Origin: Campylobacter devanensis
GTDB taxonomy: Bacteria > Campylobacterota > Campylobacteria > Campylobacterales > Campylobacteraceae
DNA: 64,000 nucleotides
Assembly: GCF_002139915.1 (NCBI RefSeq)
Contig: NZ_CP018788.1
Location: forward strand, 1,116,001 to 1,180,000
Direction of reading: 5' to 3'
Made by a program: the position numbers and the translations under genes. This document shows, one piece after another, positions 25,423 through 35,230 of the stretch (the stretch's first letter is position 1; each line of letters opens with the position of its first letter). The notes under the pieces were generated by a model, which was given only the letters and a program-made list of their open reading frames with translations, had not been told where the DNA came from and made no database searches.

Positions 25423-26546
25423 GTATCAGCGAAGCATCAAAAAAACAAGGCGGATTAGCCGGAGTTATAGCCGGTGAGAGTGCGATATGTACTTGCGGGA
25501 CTGGCAATGGGTTGAATTATTATGGTTATGCTATTGAGGATTTAGCAGAGCATTGTGAATTTGAAGAGGTTGCATATTTATTACAATATGCTAAACTTCC
25601 AAACGCAAATGAGCTAAAAGATTATAAGAGCAAAATTATAGCATCTCGCCCTCTTAGCGTTGAACTTAAAGCTATGCTAAAGCTCATACCAAAAGGCGTT
25701 CATCCGATGAATGTATGCCAAAGTGCGGTTGCTTTGCTTGGAACTTTAGAGGCTGAAAAGGATGATTTTAGCGATCAAGATAATAAGATTATCCGCCTTC
25801 TTGGAGTTCTTCCTAGCGTTATTTGCTTTTGGCATAACTATATAAATGGCGGTAAAGAGATAGATTTTGAGAGTAAAGAAGATAGCATAGCTGGGTATTT
25901 CTTAGAAAAATTACACCAAAAAACGCCACCGGCTGAATTTGTAAAAGCTATGCATTGCTCACTAATTTTATATGCTGAGCATGAATTTAACGCATCTACA
26001 TTTACAGCTAGGATTTGTGCCTCTACAAAAAGCGATATTTTTTCGGCCGTTGCTGGTGCTATAGGTGCTCTTCGTGGGCCACTTCATGGTGGGGCTAATG
26101 AGGCGGCATTTGGGTTAATTTCTAGCTTTGATAATGTAGAAGATGCTATAAATGGAGTAAATCAAAAACTAGCTAATAAAGAGCTATTAATGGGATTTGG
26201 ACATAGGGTTTATGGAGTTGGTGGCGATCCTAGAAACGCCGTTATCAAAAAATGGTCAAAAGCCCTAAGCAATAATCACAAGCTATTTGCTATTAGCGAA
26301 GCCATTGAGGGTGTAATGAAAGAAAAACGCCCTAGTTTGCCGCCAAATGCGGATTTTTATAGTGCGTCAGCATATCACTTTATGGGGATACCAACTGAGT
26401 ATTTCACCCCTATATTTATAATGAGTAGAGTAAGTGGCTGGTGTGCTCACATAAAAGAACAAAGAGCTAATAACAAGCTCATTCGCCCAAGTAGCAACTA
26501 CATAGGGCCTGAGCCAATGAAATTTATACAAATACACCAAAGATAA
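25419..26546 (+). CDS. prpC: 2-methylcitrate synthase
   Basis: Condenses propionyl-CoA with oxaloacetate. 375 residues of the citrate synthase fold, with catalytic His regions in [11 protein letters not shown] and [15 protein letters not shown] and the distal Asp near PNADFYSAS. Short prokaryotic methylcitrate-synthase length. Placed between prpB and prpD. Confidence 0.94.
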   Translation: MSISEASKKQGGLAGVIAGESAICTCGTGNGLNYYGYAIEDLAEHCEFEEVAYLLQYAKLPNANELKDYKSKIIASRPLSVELKAMLKLIPKGVHPMNVCQSAVALLGTLEAEKDDFSDQDNKIIRLLGVLPSVICFWHNYINGGKEIDFESKEDSIAGYFLEKLHQKTPPAEFVKAMHCSLILYAEHEFNASTFTARICASTKSDIFSAVAGAIGALRGPLHGGANEAAFGLISSFDNVEDAINGVNQKLANKELLMGFGHRVYGVGGDPRNAVIKKWSKALSNNHKLFAISEAIEGVMKEKRPSLPPNADFYSASAYHFMGIPTEYFTPIFIMSRVSGWCAHIKEQRANNKLIRPSSNYIGPEPMKFIQIHQR

Positions 26547-26555
26547 GGAGACAAA

Positions 26556-28010
26556 ATGAGTAATATGGGAATATTAGAGGCTAAACGCCCTGAATTTGAT
26601 GAGTTGCTAAGTAAAATCGCAAAGTATGCTGATAGCTTTGAGATAACTAGTGAGTTAGCGTATGAAACGGCTAAATATACTATGATTGATGCCTTAGGAT
26701 GTGGGATTTTGGCTCTTAAATATCCAGCTTGCGCTAAACTGCTTGGGCCAAGCGTTGAAGGGGCGGAATTTCGCCCATTAGGTAGCAAAATTCCAGGCAC
26801 TTCATATCAACTTGAGCCGATTCGTGCGGCCTTTAATGTAGGAGCTATGGTAAGATGGCTAGACTATAATGATACTTGGCTAGCGGCTGAATGGGGACAT
26901 CCAAGCGATAATCTAGGTGCTATTTGGGCGGTGGCTGATTATGTAAGTCGCAAAAATTTATCTCAAGGCAAAGCCCCATTAAAGGTCAAAAGTGTCTTAG
27001 AAGCTATGATAAAAGCACACGAAATTCAAGGTATCTTAGCACTTGAAAACTGCTTTAATAAAGTTGGACTAGATCATGTTTTATTAGTTCGTATCGCCTC
27101 TACTGCGGTTGCGGCTAAGCTTTTAGGATGTAACTATGATGAAATTCGCAATGCTGTATCAAATGCCTTCATAGATGGTGGTGCTCTAAGAACATATCGC
27201 CACGCACCAAATACAGGTAGTCGCAAGAGCTGGGCTGCTGGCGATGCATCTAGTCGTGGGGTGGATCTAGCATTAAAAGCCAAAACAGGCGAAATGGGTT
27301 ACCCATCAGCTTTAAGTGCGAAATTCTGGGGATTTGAAGATGTCAAAATGAGAGGCCAAAAGCTAGTAATTCCACAAGAATTTGGCTCGTATGTAATGGA
27401 GAATGTGCTATTTAAAATTAGCTTCCCAGCTGAATTCCACGCTCAAACAGCAGTTGAGTGTGCTATGGCACTTCATAATGAGGTCAAAGATCGCCTAGAT
27501 GAGATAGAAAAAATAGTAATCACCACTCAAGAATCAGGCCATAGAATCATAAATAAAACAGGCGAATTAGCTAATCCTGCCGATCGTGACCATTGTATCC
27601 AATATATGGTGGCTGTGCCTTTGATATTTGGTAGATTAGTGGCTGATGATTATGAAGATAGCGTAGCCAAAGATCCACGCATCGATGCCCTAAGAGATAA
27701 AATGGTAGTAGAAGTAGATCCAAGATACACAAAAGAGTATCTAGATAGCGATAAAAGAAGTATCGCAAACGCAGTTGAAATCTACTATAAAGATGGCACA
27801 AAATCCAAAAAAGTAGAAGTAGAATACCCTATCGGCCACAAAAGAAGAAGAGATGAGGGAATTCCGCTATTAAAAGCTAAATTTAAAGCCAATCTAGCTA
27901 CAAGATTTAGCCCAAAAACTTGCCAAATAATAGAAGATTTAGTAAATAATCAAAAGCTTTTAGAGAGCTATAATTTCAATGAATTTAGCGATCTGTTTTG
28001 GCTAGGATAA
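26556..28010 (+). CDS. prpD: 2-methylcitrate dehydratase
   Basis: Dehydrates 2-methylcitrate to methylaconitate. 484 residues of the MmgE/PrpD family, with [23 protein letters not shown] near the N-terminus, [21 protein letters not shown], and [14 protein letters not shown]. Last gene of the operon, 9 bases after prpC behind AAGGAG, followed by a strong terminator. The methylaconitate hydratase step would be done by an aconitase elsewhere. Confidence 0.95.
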   Translation: MSNMGILEAKRPEFDELLSKIAKYADSFEITSELAYETAKYTMIDALGCGILALKYPACAKLLGPSVEGAEFRPLGSKIPGTSYQLEPIRAAFNVGAMVRWLDYNDTWLAAEWGHPSDNLGAIWAVADYVSRKNLSQGKAPLKVKSVLEAMIKAHEIQGILALENCFNKVGLDHVLLVRIASTAVAAKLLGCNYDEIRNAVSNAFIDGGALRTYRHAPNTGSRKSWAAGDASSRGVDLALKAKTGEMGYPSALSAKFWGFEDVKMRGQKLVIPQEFGSYVMENVLFKISFPAEFHAQTAVECAMALHNEVKDRLDEIEKIVITTQESGHRIINKTGELANPADRDHCIQYMVAVPLIFGRLVADDYEDSVAKDPRIDALRDKMVVEVDPRYTKEYLDSDKRSIANAVEIYYKDGTKSKKVEVEYPIGHKRRRDEGIPLLKAKFKANLATRFSPKTCQIIEDLVNNQKLLESYNFNEFSDLFWLG

Positions 28011-28016
28011 TCTAAA

Positions 28017-28038
28017 AGCCTAGGAGAGATCCTAGGCT
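28017..28038 (+). terminator. Terminator of the prp operon
   Basis: AGCCTAGGA (28017-28025) and TCCTAGGCT (28030-28038) form a perfect 9-bp stem with loop GAGA, 7 bases after the prpD stop and followed by AAATTT. Confidence 0.85.
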
Positions 28039-28126
28039 AAATTTAAGCCAAATTCGCAAAATCCACTCTATAATCTTACTTATATTTTATTTTATTAATT
28101 TCAAATTTATTTAATCAATTTTTGGG

Positions 28127-28132
28127 TATAAT
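28127..28132 (+). promoter_or_regulatory. -10 box of rpoD
   Basis: TATAAT in TTTGGGTATAATCC, an extended -10 context typical of Campylobacter, 36 bases before the rpoD ATG and preceded by T-rich periodic sequence. Confidence 0.7.
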
Positions 28133-28168
28133 CCTTGATTTTATTTTGCCTATACAAAGGATATTTTG

Positions 28169-30031
28169 ATGAGTGCAGCCAAAGAGATGTTTGCGCAAAT
28201 TGAAGAGCTATTTCGTGAAAATGCAAAAAGCTATGTAACATTTGAGCAGTTAGTAAGACTATTTGACAAAGCCCCAACCGCAGGACTGATCAAAAAGATA
28301 GAATCCCTAGCTGAATTACACAAAATTCAGCTTATAAGCGCTGTAGAAGCTGCTAAGCAAAAGACCATTCAAGAAGCAAAAAAATCCGCTATAACCGACC
28401 CGCAAAAAGCTAGTGAAGCTAATTTAGAGGATGAATTTGACCTAAGTAGCGAGAGCGATCTACTTGAGTGGAGTCGCTCAGATAGCCCTGTTCGTATGTA
28501 TCTGCGTGAGATGGGACAGATCCCACTTCTTAGTAAAGAAGAGGAAATTGAAATTAGTAAAAAAATCGAACTAGGCGAAGATATTATCATTGATGCATTT
28601 TGCTCTGTTCCATATCTAATTGATTTTATCTTAGACTATAAAGAGCCATTAATCAATAGAGAGCGCCGAGTTAAAGAGCTATTTAGAAGCTTTGATGAGG
28701 AAGAAGCTGATGAAGAAAATGACGATGATATCGAAGAGGATTACATAGAAGATGATGAGTCAAATGAGACACAAAAACAGCCTAAAAAGCTTGATAAAAG
28801 AGCTGAAAAGGTAATAGAAAGTTTCAAAGCATTAGAAAAAGCTAAAAAAGATTGGCTAAAAATCGCTTCAAAACAAAATATCTCTATAGAAAACGAAGTT
28901 GATCTAAGTGCAAAACTAAATTTAACATTCAAAAAAAAGGTCTTAAAAGATAAATTAATGGATTTAGGTCCAACTAGCAAATTAATCAATGAGATTGTAA
29001 AATCTATTGAAACTGCTTTAAAAAGTGATACTGACTTTGATAAAGAGCTTAAAAGGCTTGAGTATAGACTTCCGATGTTTAGCGCTGAATTAAGAAAAAA
29101 TCACCAACAAATCTTAAAAGATATCACCAAACTAAGCAAAGAAGATGTAATAGCTAGAGTCCCAGAAGCTACAATGGTATCTACATATATGGAGATCAAA
29201 AAGCTATTTCAAACCAAAGAAGCGAGCAAAACCGGCTTTAACCTAGATCCAAAAGATTTAAAAAATATCTTAAATCAGATCAAAAAAGGCAAAAATATCA
29301 GCGATGACGCTAAAGCCAAAATGGCAAAATCAAATTTACGCCTAGTTGTCAGCATAGCCAAAAAATATACTAATCGTGGGTTGCCGTTTTTAGATCTTAT
29401 CCAAGAGGGTAATATAGGCCTTATGAAAGCTGTGGATAAATTCGAGTATAAAAAGGGATTTAAATTCTCCACATACGCCACATGGTGGATAAGACAAGCT
29501 ATCAGCAGAGCTATCGCTGATCAAGCTAGGACTATTAGAATTCCAATCCATATGATTGAAACTATTAACCGAATTAATAAGATAAATAGAAAATATGTCC
29601 AAGAAGAAGGCAAAGAGCCAGATGTTTCAATTATTGCTAAAGAGGTTGGCCTAAGTGTTGACAAGGTCAAACAAGTTATCAAAATCACCAAAGAGCCAAT
29701 AAGCCTAGAAGCTCCAATAGGTAGCGAAGATGATGGTAAATATGGTGACTTTGTAGAGGATAGAAGCGCATTAAGCCCGATGGAAGCAATATTAAAAGCT
29801 GATTTAAAAGAGCAAATTGATGAAGTTTTAGACCAGTTAAATGATAGAGAAAAAGCTGTAATTAGAATGAGATTTGGTCTATTAGATGATGAGAGTGATA
29901 GAACTCTTGAAGAGATTGGCAAGGAATTAAATGTAACTAGAGAGCGTGTCAGACAGATTGAAAGCTCAGCAATCAAAAAGCTAAAACACCCAAAAGTTGG
30001 TCGCAAACTAAAAAACTATATTGAGGGGTAA
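28169..30031 (+). CDS. rpoD: RNA polymerase sigma factor RpoD (sigma70)
   Basis: Primary sigma factor, about 620 residues. Region 1.2 [30 protein letters not shown], an acidic non-conserved region (about residues 185-205), region 2 [59 protein letters not shown], region 4.2 [21 protein letters not shown] chose the ATG at 28169, behind AAAGGA, rather than the adjacent upstream TTG. Monocistronic. Confidence 0.97.
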   Translation: MSAAKEMFAQIEELFRENAKSYVTFEQLVRLFDKAPTAGLIKKIESLAELHKIQLISAVEAAKQKTIQEAKKSAITDPQKASEANLEDEFDLSSESDLLEWSRSDSPVRMYLREMGQIPLLSKEEEIEISKKIELGEDIIIDAFCSVPYLIDFILDYKEPLINRERRVKELFRSFDEEEADEENDDDIEEDYIEDDESNETQKQPKKLDKRAEKVIESFKALEKAKKDWLKIASKQNISIENEVDLSAKLNLTFKKKVLKDKLMDLGPTSKLINEIVKSIETALKSDTDFDKELKRLEYRLPMFSAELRKNHQQILKDITKLSKEDVIARVPEATMVSTYMEIKKLFQTKEASKTGFNLDPKDLKNILNQIKKGKNISDDAKAKMAKSNLRLVVSIAKKYTNRGLPFLDLIQEGNIGLMKAVDKFEYKKGFKFSTYATWWIRQAISRAIADQARTIRIPIHMIETINRINKINRKYVQEEGKEPDVSIIAKEVGLSVDKVKQVIKITKEPISLEAPIGSEDDGKYGDFVEDRSALSPMEAILKADLKEQIDEVLDQLNDREKAVIRMRFGLLDDESDRTLEEIGKELNVTRERVRQIESSAIKKLKHPKVGRKLKNYIEG

Positions 30032-30097
30032 ATTTGCAAGGGTTATGTGCTTTGAAATTTAAATCACTATGCCAAAAAATTAAATTTAAAGGCTCTA

Positions 30098-30105
30098 CCC
30101 CCCCC
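30098..30105. repeat. Poly-C (C8) tract upstream of the acyl/adenylation cluster
   Basis: Eight consecutive C, 26 bases before the ATG of the adenylation gene, in the promoter/leader region. In an AT-rich Campylobacter genome such tracts are usually slipped-strand contingency loci. Confidence 0.75.
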
Positions 30106-30131
30106 TATTTTCTGAATTTTAAGGGGAAAAT

Positions 30132-31604
30132 ATGCTACACTCAGCTCACAAAATACTAAGCCAAAGCGCTAAGGCCATGCCGCAAAAACTAGCATTTATC
30201 ACCCCTAGTGACTCTATAACTTATATTAGCCTAGATGAGAAAAGTAGCGCCCTAGCTACACAAATTTTAAATTTAAATATCAATAAATCACCAATTTTAA
30301 TAATTCTACCAAAGGGAATTGAGGCTATTATTAGCTTTTTTGGAGTGTTAAAAAGTGGTAATTTTTATACTATAATAGATGAAAATATGCCACTTGAGAG
30401 AATTGATAAAATAATTCGCACACTCTGCCCTGCTTTGCTTATTACTAGCAAGGATTTAGCGCTAAATTTGGATTTATTAACCATTTTTATTGATGACTTA
30501 CCAGGTTTTAAACCTGATCAAACCATTCTAAATAGTGTTAAAATTATTGATACAGATTTAGCCTATACGCTATTTACTAGCGGAAGCACTGGCGAGCCAA
30601 AGGGCGTTAGTATCAGCCATAAAAGCCTAATAGATTTTACCATTGCTTGTGTGAATGATTTAGCAATCGATGATAGTCATGTAATAGCCAATCAAGCGCC
30701 ATTTTATTTTGATTTAAGCGTTTTTGATATCTATGTTAATACCTTTGTTGGTGCTACTACTCATATTTTACCAAGCTCTATTTTTGCTTTTCCGCTTAAA
30801 GTAGTTGAGTATCTAATCACAAATAGCGTTACTACCATTCTTTGGGTGCCAAGTGTGTTAATATATTTTGCTAATTCTAATGCCCTAAATGGAGCAAATT
30901 TATCCCTTAAAATGATAATATCTTGTGGCGAGATGATGCCTACAAAACAGCTAAATTACTGGATAAAATCCATTAAAAATGCTAAATTTTATAATATGTA
31001 TGGCCCTACTGAAACAACTCTAGCAAGCTCATACTATATGGTTAATAGAGAGCTTAGAGATGATGAAATTTTACCAATTGGCAAGGCTTTTAGTAATACT
31101 GAACTTTTAGTCTTTGATGAAAATATGAAACTTATTACTAAACCAAATATAAAAGGTGAGCTATACATTAGAGGTTCAGGGCTAAGCTATGGCTACTATA
31201 ACGACCCAGTTAAGACAGCTAAGGCTTTTATCCAAAATCCTTTACAAAGTAGCTACGCTGAGCCAATCTATAAAACTGGCGATATCGTAGCATATGATGA
31301 ACATGGTGATTTGATATATTATGGTAGACAAGATTCGCAAATTAAACTTAACGGCTTTAGAATTGAACTTGGCGAGATTGAGACAGTACTTGGAACACAT
31401 CCTGATATTTATAGAGTTGCGTGCATTTTTAAAGATTATCAAATCATTGCATTTTATGAGAGTGCTAATGTGATTACAAATTTAAAAGAATTTTTAAAAT
31501 CAAAACTCCAAGAGTATATGATTCCACGCAAATTTATCTATAAAAATAAATTCAAACTAAATCAAAATGGAAAAATTGACAAGGAAGCGCTAAAAAATGA
31601 GTGA
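30132..31604 (+). CDS. Amino-acid adenylation enzyme (AMP-binding, DltA/NRPS-like)
   Basis: Stand-alone 490-residue adenylation domain. It has P-loop YTLFTSGSTGEPKGVSISH (A3), NMYGPTETTLASSYY (A5), GELYIRGSGLSYGYYNDP (A6), YKTGDIVAYDEHGDLIYYGRQDSQIKLNGFRIELGEIE (A7-A8) and the C-terminal catalytic Lys in NGKIDKEAL (A10). It would activate an amino or acyl acid and load it on the carrier protein encoded immediately downstream (8-base overlap). First gene of the cluster; C. jejuni has a comparable amino-acid-activating enzyme/carrier pair in its flagellar glycosylation region. Substrate unknown. Confidence 0.88.
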   Translation: MLHSAHKILSQSAKAMPQKLAFITPSDSITYISLDEKSSALATQILNLNINKSPILIILPKGIEAIISFFGVLKSGNFYTIIDENMPLERIDKIIRTLCPALLITSKDLALNLDLLTIFIDDLPGFKPDQTILNSVKIIDTDLAYTLFTSGSTGEPKGVSISHKSLIDFTIACVNDLAIDDSHVIANQAPFYFDLSVFDIYVNTFVGATTHILPSSIFAFPLKVVEYLITNSVTTILWVPSVLIYFANSNALNGANLSLKMIISCGEMMPTKQLNYWIKSIKNAKFYNMYGPTETTLASSYYMVNRELRDDEILPIGKAFSNTELLVFDENMKLITKPNIKGELYIRGSGLSYGYYNDPVKTAKAFIQNPLQSSYAEPIYKTGDIVAYDEHGDLIYYGRQDSQIKLNGFRIELGEIETVLGTHPDIYRVACIFKDYQIIAFYESANVITNLKEFLKSKLQEYMIPRKFIYKNKFKLNQNGKIDKEALKNE

Positions 31605-31824
31605 AGCTAAAATTTTGTTAAATGAGATTGGTAGAGATGATATTAGTGATGATAGCTCAAATTTATTAGATTGTGGGCTAATTGATAGCATTGATATTAT
31701 ATCCTTAGTTGCTGCTATGGCGGCACGATATGGGAAGGATTTAGATGCAAAGTTTTTAAGTGCAGAGAATTTCCAAAGTATCGCTGCATTAGATAAGATG
31801 ATAAAAGAGGCATATGGAGTATAA
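31597..31824 (+). CDS. Acyl/peptidyl carrier protein 1
   Basis: 75-residue carrier protein. The phosphopantetheine serine is in CGLIDSIDIISLVAAM, the usual (D/L)S(I/L) motif. It overlaps the adenylation gene by 8 bases, so the two probably form an activation-carrier pair like DltA-DltC. Confidence 0.85.
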   Translation: MSEAKILLNEIGRDDISDDSSNLLDCGLIDSIDIISLVAAMAARYGKDLDAKFLSAENFQSIAALDKMIKEAYGV

Positions 31825-31825
31825 A

Positions 31826-32551
31826 ATGGATTATGAAAAAGAGTATATTTACGCCCCAAAGTGCTATGAGAGTTGCGCTGGGTATTGCTGTGCTGGGTTT
31901 ACTAATCCAAATTTTAAGCTAATTCGCTCAAATTTCATCGCTTTACCACTTTTTGATATAGAGTATCAAGAGTATCTAAAAGCAGGTGCTATAAATGGCA
32001 TGGAAGTAGCCAAAAAGAGTGAAAAATTTAAATTAAAAGGCGGACAAACAATAATCCTACACTGGCTTCACTGCGATAAAAAGGGGCTTTGTAATCCTCA
32101 CGCCAATCGTCCATTAGTTTGCAAGTTATATCCGATCTTACCTAAAGTTAGCCCAAATGGTGAGATTTTAGGATTTTTTAACGGTACGATTTTTGATCTA
32201 TTCTTTAGTGATAAATCTCATCCTTGTACTCTTATAAGAGAAAATAGACAAGAAACTCAAGATATGCTAAAAGCCAATTTAAAAGATCTTTTAAAAGATC
32301 CAAATTATATATTTATATTTATGGTAGCAAATATCGCAGTAGAGCATTTGCAAAACTATATAAAAGCTAAATTTGGCACATATATCATTGATAATATAGC
32401 GCCTAATAAGTTAGCTGAGTTTTGGAATGAAGTAGAGATGGCAATGGTGCTTAGACGTGCGTGGAATACGCATGAATTTGCCTTTGATATAGAAAAAACA
32501 TATAAAAGCGTAGCCCAAATTTGGGGTGAGTTTTTACCAATTGAACCATGA
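31826..32551 (+). CDS. Cysteine-cluster (YkgJ/FliB-like) metalloprotein
   Basis: About 241 residues with the pattern CYESCAGYCC near the N-terminus and HCDKKGLCNPHANRPLVCKLYP around residue 80, typical of YkgJ-family proteins thought to bind zinc or an Fe-S centre. Function unknown. Although the frame opens at 31814, GGAG sits 6 bases before the ATG at 31826 and only one base separates that ATG from the carrier-protein stop, so I prefer it. A role in modifying the carrier-bound intermediate is speculative. Confidence 0.7.
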   Translation: MDYEKEYIYAPKCYESCAGYCCAGFTNPNFKLIRSNFIALPLFDIEYQEYLKAGAINGMEVAKKSEKFKLKGGQTIILHWLHCDKKGLCNPHANRPLVCKLYPILPKVSPNGEILGFFNGTIFDLFFSDKSHPCTLIRENRQETQDMLKANLKDLLKDPNYIFIFMVANIAVEHLQNYIKAKFGTYIIDNIAPNKLAEFWNEVEMAMVLRRAWNTHEFAFDIEKTYKSVAQIWGEFLPIEP

Positions 32552-33237
32552 ATTTAGATGAAAAACTAAAAAAATCTGAGCGCCTAGAGAGTCGTCCGAC
32601 TTACTATATAACTGAGTATATTTGGCGAGTTTTGATAATCCAAAGATTTATCTTGCCTCCACTCTTGCATACAGCTATTACGCCAAATTTAATTACAATC
32701 TTTGGTATGGCTTGCACTTTGCTAAGCTTTGCTTTGCTTTATAATGGATATAATGTTCTTAGTGGAATTTTTTATATTATTTATAGCTTAGCTGATCATA
32801 CAGATGGAATGCTTGCTAGGCTTAGGGGACAAAGTAGCACTTTGGGTCATTATATGGACTATGCTAGTGATTATATAGCGTGGTTTGGTTTAATAGTTTT
32901 GGCTGGATATTTATATGATATTAATGCTTTTTTAGTGAGTTTTATATGTGTTATTTTACTTTTTCATCAGCAATTTTGTAAGCATTTTATCCATGCTCGT
33001 CTAAAAAAGCTTAAAAATATCCACCGATTTGGGTTAAAAAAGTGGCTTTTAGAGCGTGGGTTTTTACTTGGGATTGATGCGAGTTTATTAGCGTGGATTT
33101 TAGCCTTTGGGATATTTAGTGGTGAGTTTGAAATTTGCTTTTATATCCTTGGGATGATATATATTTTAGATATCATTTATAGACTTTTTGAGTTAAATTT
33201 GAATTTCAAAATACAAAAAAAATTAGGGGGGGGGTAG
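32548..33237 (+). CDS. CDP-alcohol phosphatidyltransferase-family membrane protein
   Basis: 229 residues, several transmembrane segments, and a perfect family signature: D-HT-DG-ML-AR, 8 residues, G-HYM-D-YAS-D (within SLADHTDGMLARLRGQ and LGHYMDYASD). Such enzymes transfer a phospho-alcohol from a CDP-linked donor to an alcohol acceptor. Acceptor and donor are unknown here. It overlaps the previous gene by ATGA. Its last codons (GGG GGG GGG TAG) are a G9 tract, and the SDR ATG follows the stop directly. Confidence 0.85.
   Translation: MNLDEKLKKSERLESRPTYYITEYIWRVLIIQRFILPPLLHTAITPNLITIFGMACTLLSFALLYNGYNVLSGIFYIIYSLADHTDGMLARLRGQSSTLGHYMDYASDYIAWFGLIVLAGYLYDINAFLVSFICVILLFHQQFCKHFIHARLKKLKNIHRFGLKKWLLERGFLLGIDASLLAWILAFGIFSGEFEICFYILGMIYILDIIYRLFELNLNFKIQKKLGGG
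33226..33234. repeat. Poly-G (G9) tract at the gene junction
   Basis: Nine consecutive G encode the C-terminal Gly-Gly-Gly of the CDP-alcohol transferase and sit 3 bases before the SDR ATG, where they also serve as its Shine-Dalgarno-like sequence. Loss or gain of a G changes only the C-terminal tail of the first protein but changes spacing to the second start. Confidence 0.85.
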
Positions 33238-34026
33238 ATGGACTTTAAAGACAAAACCTATATCATAACTGGTGCCACATCAGGTATAGGTAGATGTATA
33301 GCTCGTACTCTAGCTAAAAAGGGCGCTAGACTCTTATTGCTTGGTAGGGATATTAAAAGATTAAATTCACTCAAAAATGAACTAAGCTTAATAAGTCAAA
33401 CCAGTCATAATGTAGCAGTTTTTGACTCTAATAATTTAGATAGTATTGAGAGCGCCGTGGCTGAATTTGCTAGCAAATTTAAATTAAATGGCTTTATTCA
33501 TAGTGCTGGAGCTCTCAATCCAATGCTACTGCGTGATCTAAATTTAGCCAAAATGCATGAGTTAATAAATATAAATCTATTAACATTTTTTGCGCTTGCA
33601 AAATCTGCACTAAGGCATGGTAGATACGCCAAGAGCGACACTAGTATAGTAGCTATTAGCTCTATGGCTGCATTTGGTGCTGAGCCTGGTCTAAGCGTAT
33701 ATAGTGCTAGCAAGGCTGCACTAAATTCAGCTGTACGAAGTTTGGCTAAAGAGTATTCTAAAAAAGGAGTTCGCATAAATGCTGTAGCGCCATTATTTGT
33801 CAATACACCAATGTATGAGAGCTTTACTAGCGAATTTATATCTCAAGAAACTCAAAATGAACGATTAAAAGAGATAATGCCACTTGGGTTGATTGAGCCT
33901 AAAGAGGTGGCTGATTCGGTTTTGTTTTTGCTTAGTTCTAAAGCTAGTAGAATTACTGGAGAGTGTCTTAAAATCAGCTCAGGGGGGGGGGATTTAGGCT
34001 TTGGTAATTCTAAATTTGAGTGTTAA
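33238..34026 (+). CDS. Short-chain dehydrogenase/reductase (FabG-like)
   Basis: 262-residue classical SDR: NAD(P)-binding GATSGIGRCIA (TGxxxGIG, about residue 12), NNAG-type region HSAGAL, catalytic Ser in VAISSM, and YSASK (Tyr/Lys pair, about residue 158). Probably reduces a 3-oxoacyl intermediate on one of the carrier proteins, given the neighbouring KAS III. A G10 tract near the C-terminus (codons for SSGGGD) could vary the last ~11 residues by slippage. Confidence 0.85.
   Translation: MDFKDKTYIITGATSGIGRCIARTLAKKGARLLLLGRDIKRLNSLKNELSLISQTSHNVAVFDSNNLDSIESAVAEFASKFKLNGFIHSAGALNPMLLRDLNLAKMHELININLLTFFALAKSALRHGRYAKSDTSIVAISSMAAFGAEPGLSVYSASKAALNSAVRSLAKEYSKKGVRINAVAPLFVNTPMYESFTSEFISQETQNERLKEIMPLGLIEPKEVADSVLFLLSSKASRITGECLKISSGGGDLGFGNSKFEC
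33982..33991. repeat. Poly-G (G10) tract inside the SDR gene
   Basis: Ten consecutive G in frame, encoding Gly-Gly-Gly plus the first base of Asp, about 11 codons before the SDR stop. The longest homopolymeric G tract in the window. Confidence 0.88.
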
Positions 34027-34041
34027 AAAGGAAAGCAATAT

Positions 34042-35007
34042 ATGAAAATTGCATACTATCTACCAAATGAGCGTGTAGATAATGAATATTTTGCAACCTT
34101 AGCTAATAGCGATGAGTGGAGCTGCGAACAAATTTATAAAAAATCTGGTATCTTAAGCCGCCACAAAGCCGCTAATGATGAGCTAACTAGCGACCTAGCT
34201 GCTAAAGCTGCTTTGAATTTAAGTAAAGAGTATGATATAGACCTTAGCGATATAGATACGCTATTGCTTTGCACTCAATCTCCTGAGTATCTACAGCCAG
34301 CAACTGTCTATCTGCTTCATCATAAGCTAAATTTACCTAAAACAACAAACGCTATGGAGATAAATATAGCGTGTAGTGGCTACATTCATGGTCTATTAGT
34401 GGCTAAATCATTAATACTATCTAATAGCGCTAAAAAAGTATTACTATGTACAGCTGATATGTGTTTTAAAATGTTTGAGCATAGCGATATGGCTCAAAGG
34501 ATACTCTTTGGTGATGGAGCTAGTGCTACGATAATTGATGAGAGTAACGCTCATAAAATTGCTCGGGTGATTAGCGGTACAGATGGGAGTGGATTTTTTA
34601 GTATGTATAAACACCATGGAGGTTATGCTAGTCCATTTAATGGGCAAGATCCAAAAGATATAGCCCTAACAATGAATGGCCCTGAGGTTTTTTTATTCAC
34701 TATTAGAGAGGTACCAAATTTAGTTAGGCAAACTCTAAAAGCAAATAATTTAAACAGTGATGATATTGACTTTTTTGTCTTTCATCAAGCAAATTTATTA
34801 ATTTTAGAAGCCATTACTAAATCGCTTAAACTTGAGCGCTCAAAGGTAATTTTTGATATAGAAAATATAGGTAACACATCATCATCAAGTGTGCCAATTG
34901 CCCTAAAAAGAGCCATAGAAAATGGCACTATAAAACCAAGCCATAAAGTTCTAATAGCTGGTTTTGGCATTGGGCTTGCATGGAGTGCTACAGTAATAGA
35001 GATCTAA
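34042..35007 (+). CDS. 3-oxoacyl-ACP synthase III (FabH-like)
   Basis: 321 residues of the KAS III/thiolase fold. The Cys-His-Asn triad is visible: NIACSGYIHG (Cys, about residue 112), VFHQANLLIL (His) and NIGNTSSSSVP (Asn). Its cluster context with an SDR and two carrier proteins, away from the main fatty-acid genes, suggests a dedicated acyl or keto-acyl product rather than general lipid synthesis. C. jejuni has a second fabH in its flagellar glycosylation locus. Confidence 0.87.
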   Translation: MKIAYYLPNERVDNEYFATLANSDEWSCEQIYKKSGILSRHKAANDELTSDLAAKAALNLSKEYDIDLSDIDTLLLCTQSPEYLQPATVYLLHHKLNLPKTTNAMEINIACSGYIHGLLVAKSLILSNSAKKVLLCTADMCFKMFEHSDMAQRILFGDGASATIIDESNAHKIARVISGTDGSGFFSMYKHHGGYASPFNGQDPKDIALTMNGPEVFLFTIREVPNLVRQTLKANNLNSDDIDFFVFHQANLLILEAITKSLKLERSKVIFDIENIGNTSSSSVPIALKRAIENGTIKPSHKVLIAGFGIGLAWSATVIEI

Positions 35008-35017
35008 AAGGATAAAA

Positions 35018-35230
35018 ATGGATACAAAAATAGCAAAATTTAAAGATGTAATAGAATGTGATGAGACTCTAACACCGCAAACCCCGCTAGACTCCATAGC
35101 CGAGTGGGACTCAATGGGTAAGATTAGTACAATTGTAATGTTGGCTGATGATTATGGTTATACGCTTACATTTGATGAGTTAAAAAAACTAAGTATTGTT
35201 GGTGATATTTTGGATTTGATGAATGAGTGA
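35018..35230 (+). CDS. Acyl carrier protein 2
   Basis: 70-residue carrier with the phosphopantetheine serine in AEWDSMGKIS (DSM motif). It differs clearly from carrier 1. It follows the KAS III gene by 10 bases and overlaps the GNAT gene by 8, so it likely serves the condensation step. Confidence 0.83.
   Translation: MDTKIAKFKDVIECDETLTPQTPLDSIAEWDSMGKISTIVMLADDYGYTLTFDELKKLSIVGDILDLMNE

Noticed and set aside
28166-28168. TTG as start of rpoD
   Set aside because: An ATG follows directly and has better spacing from AAAGGA.
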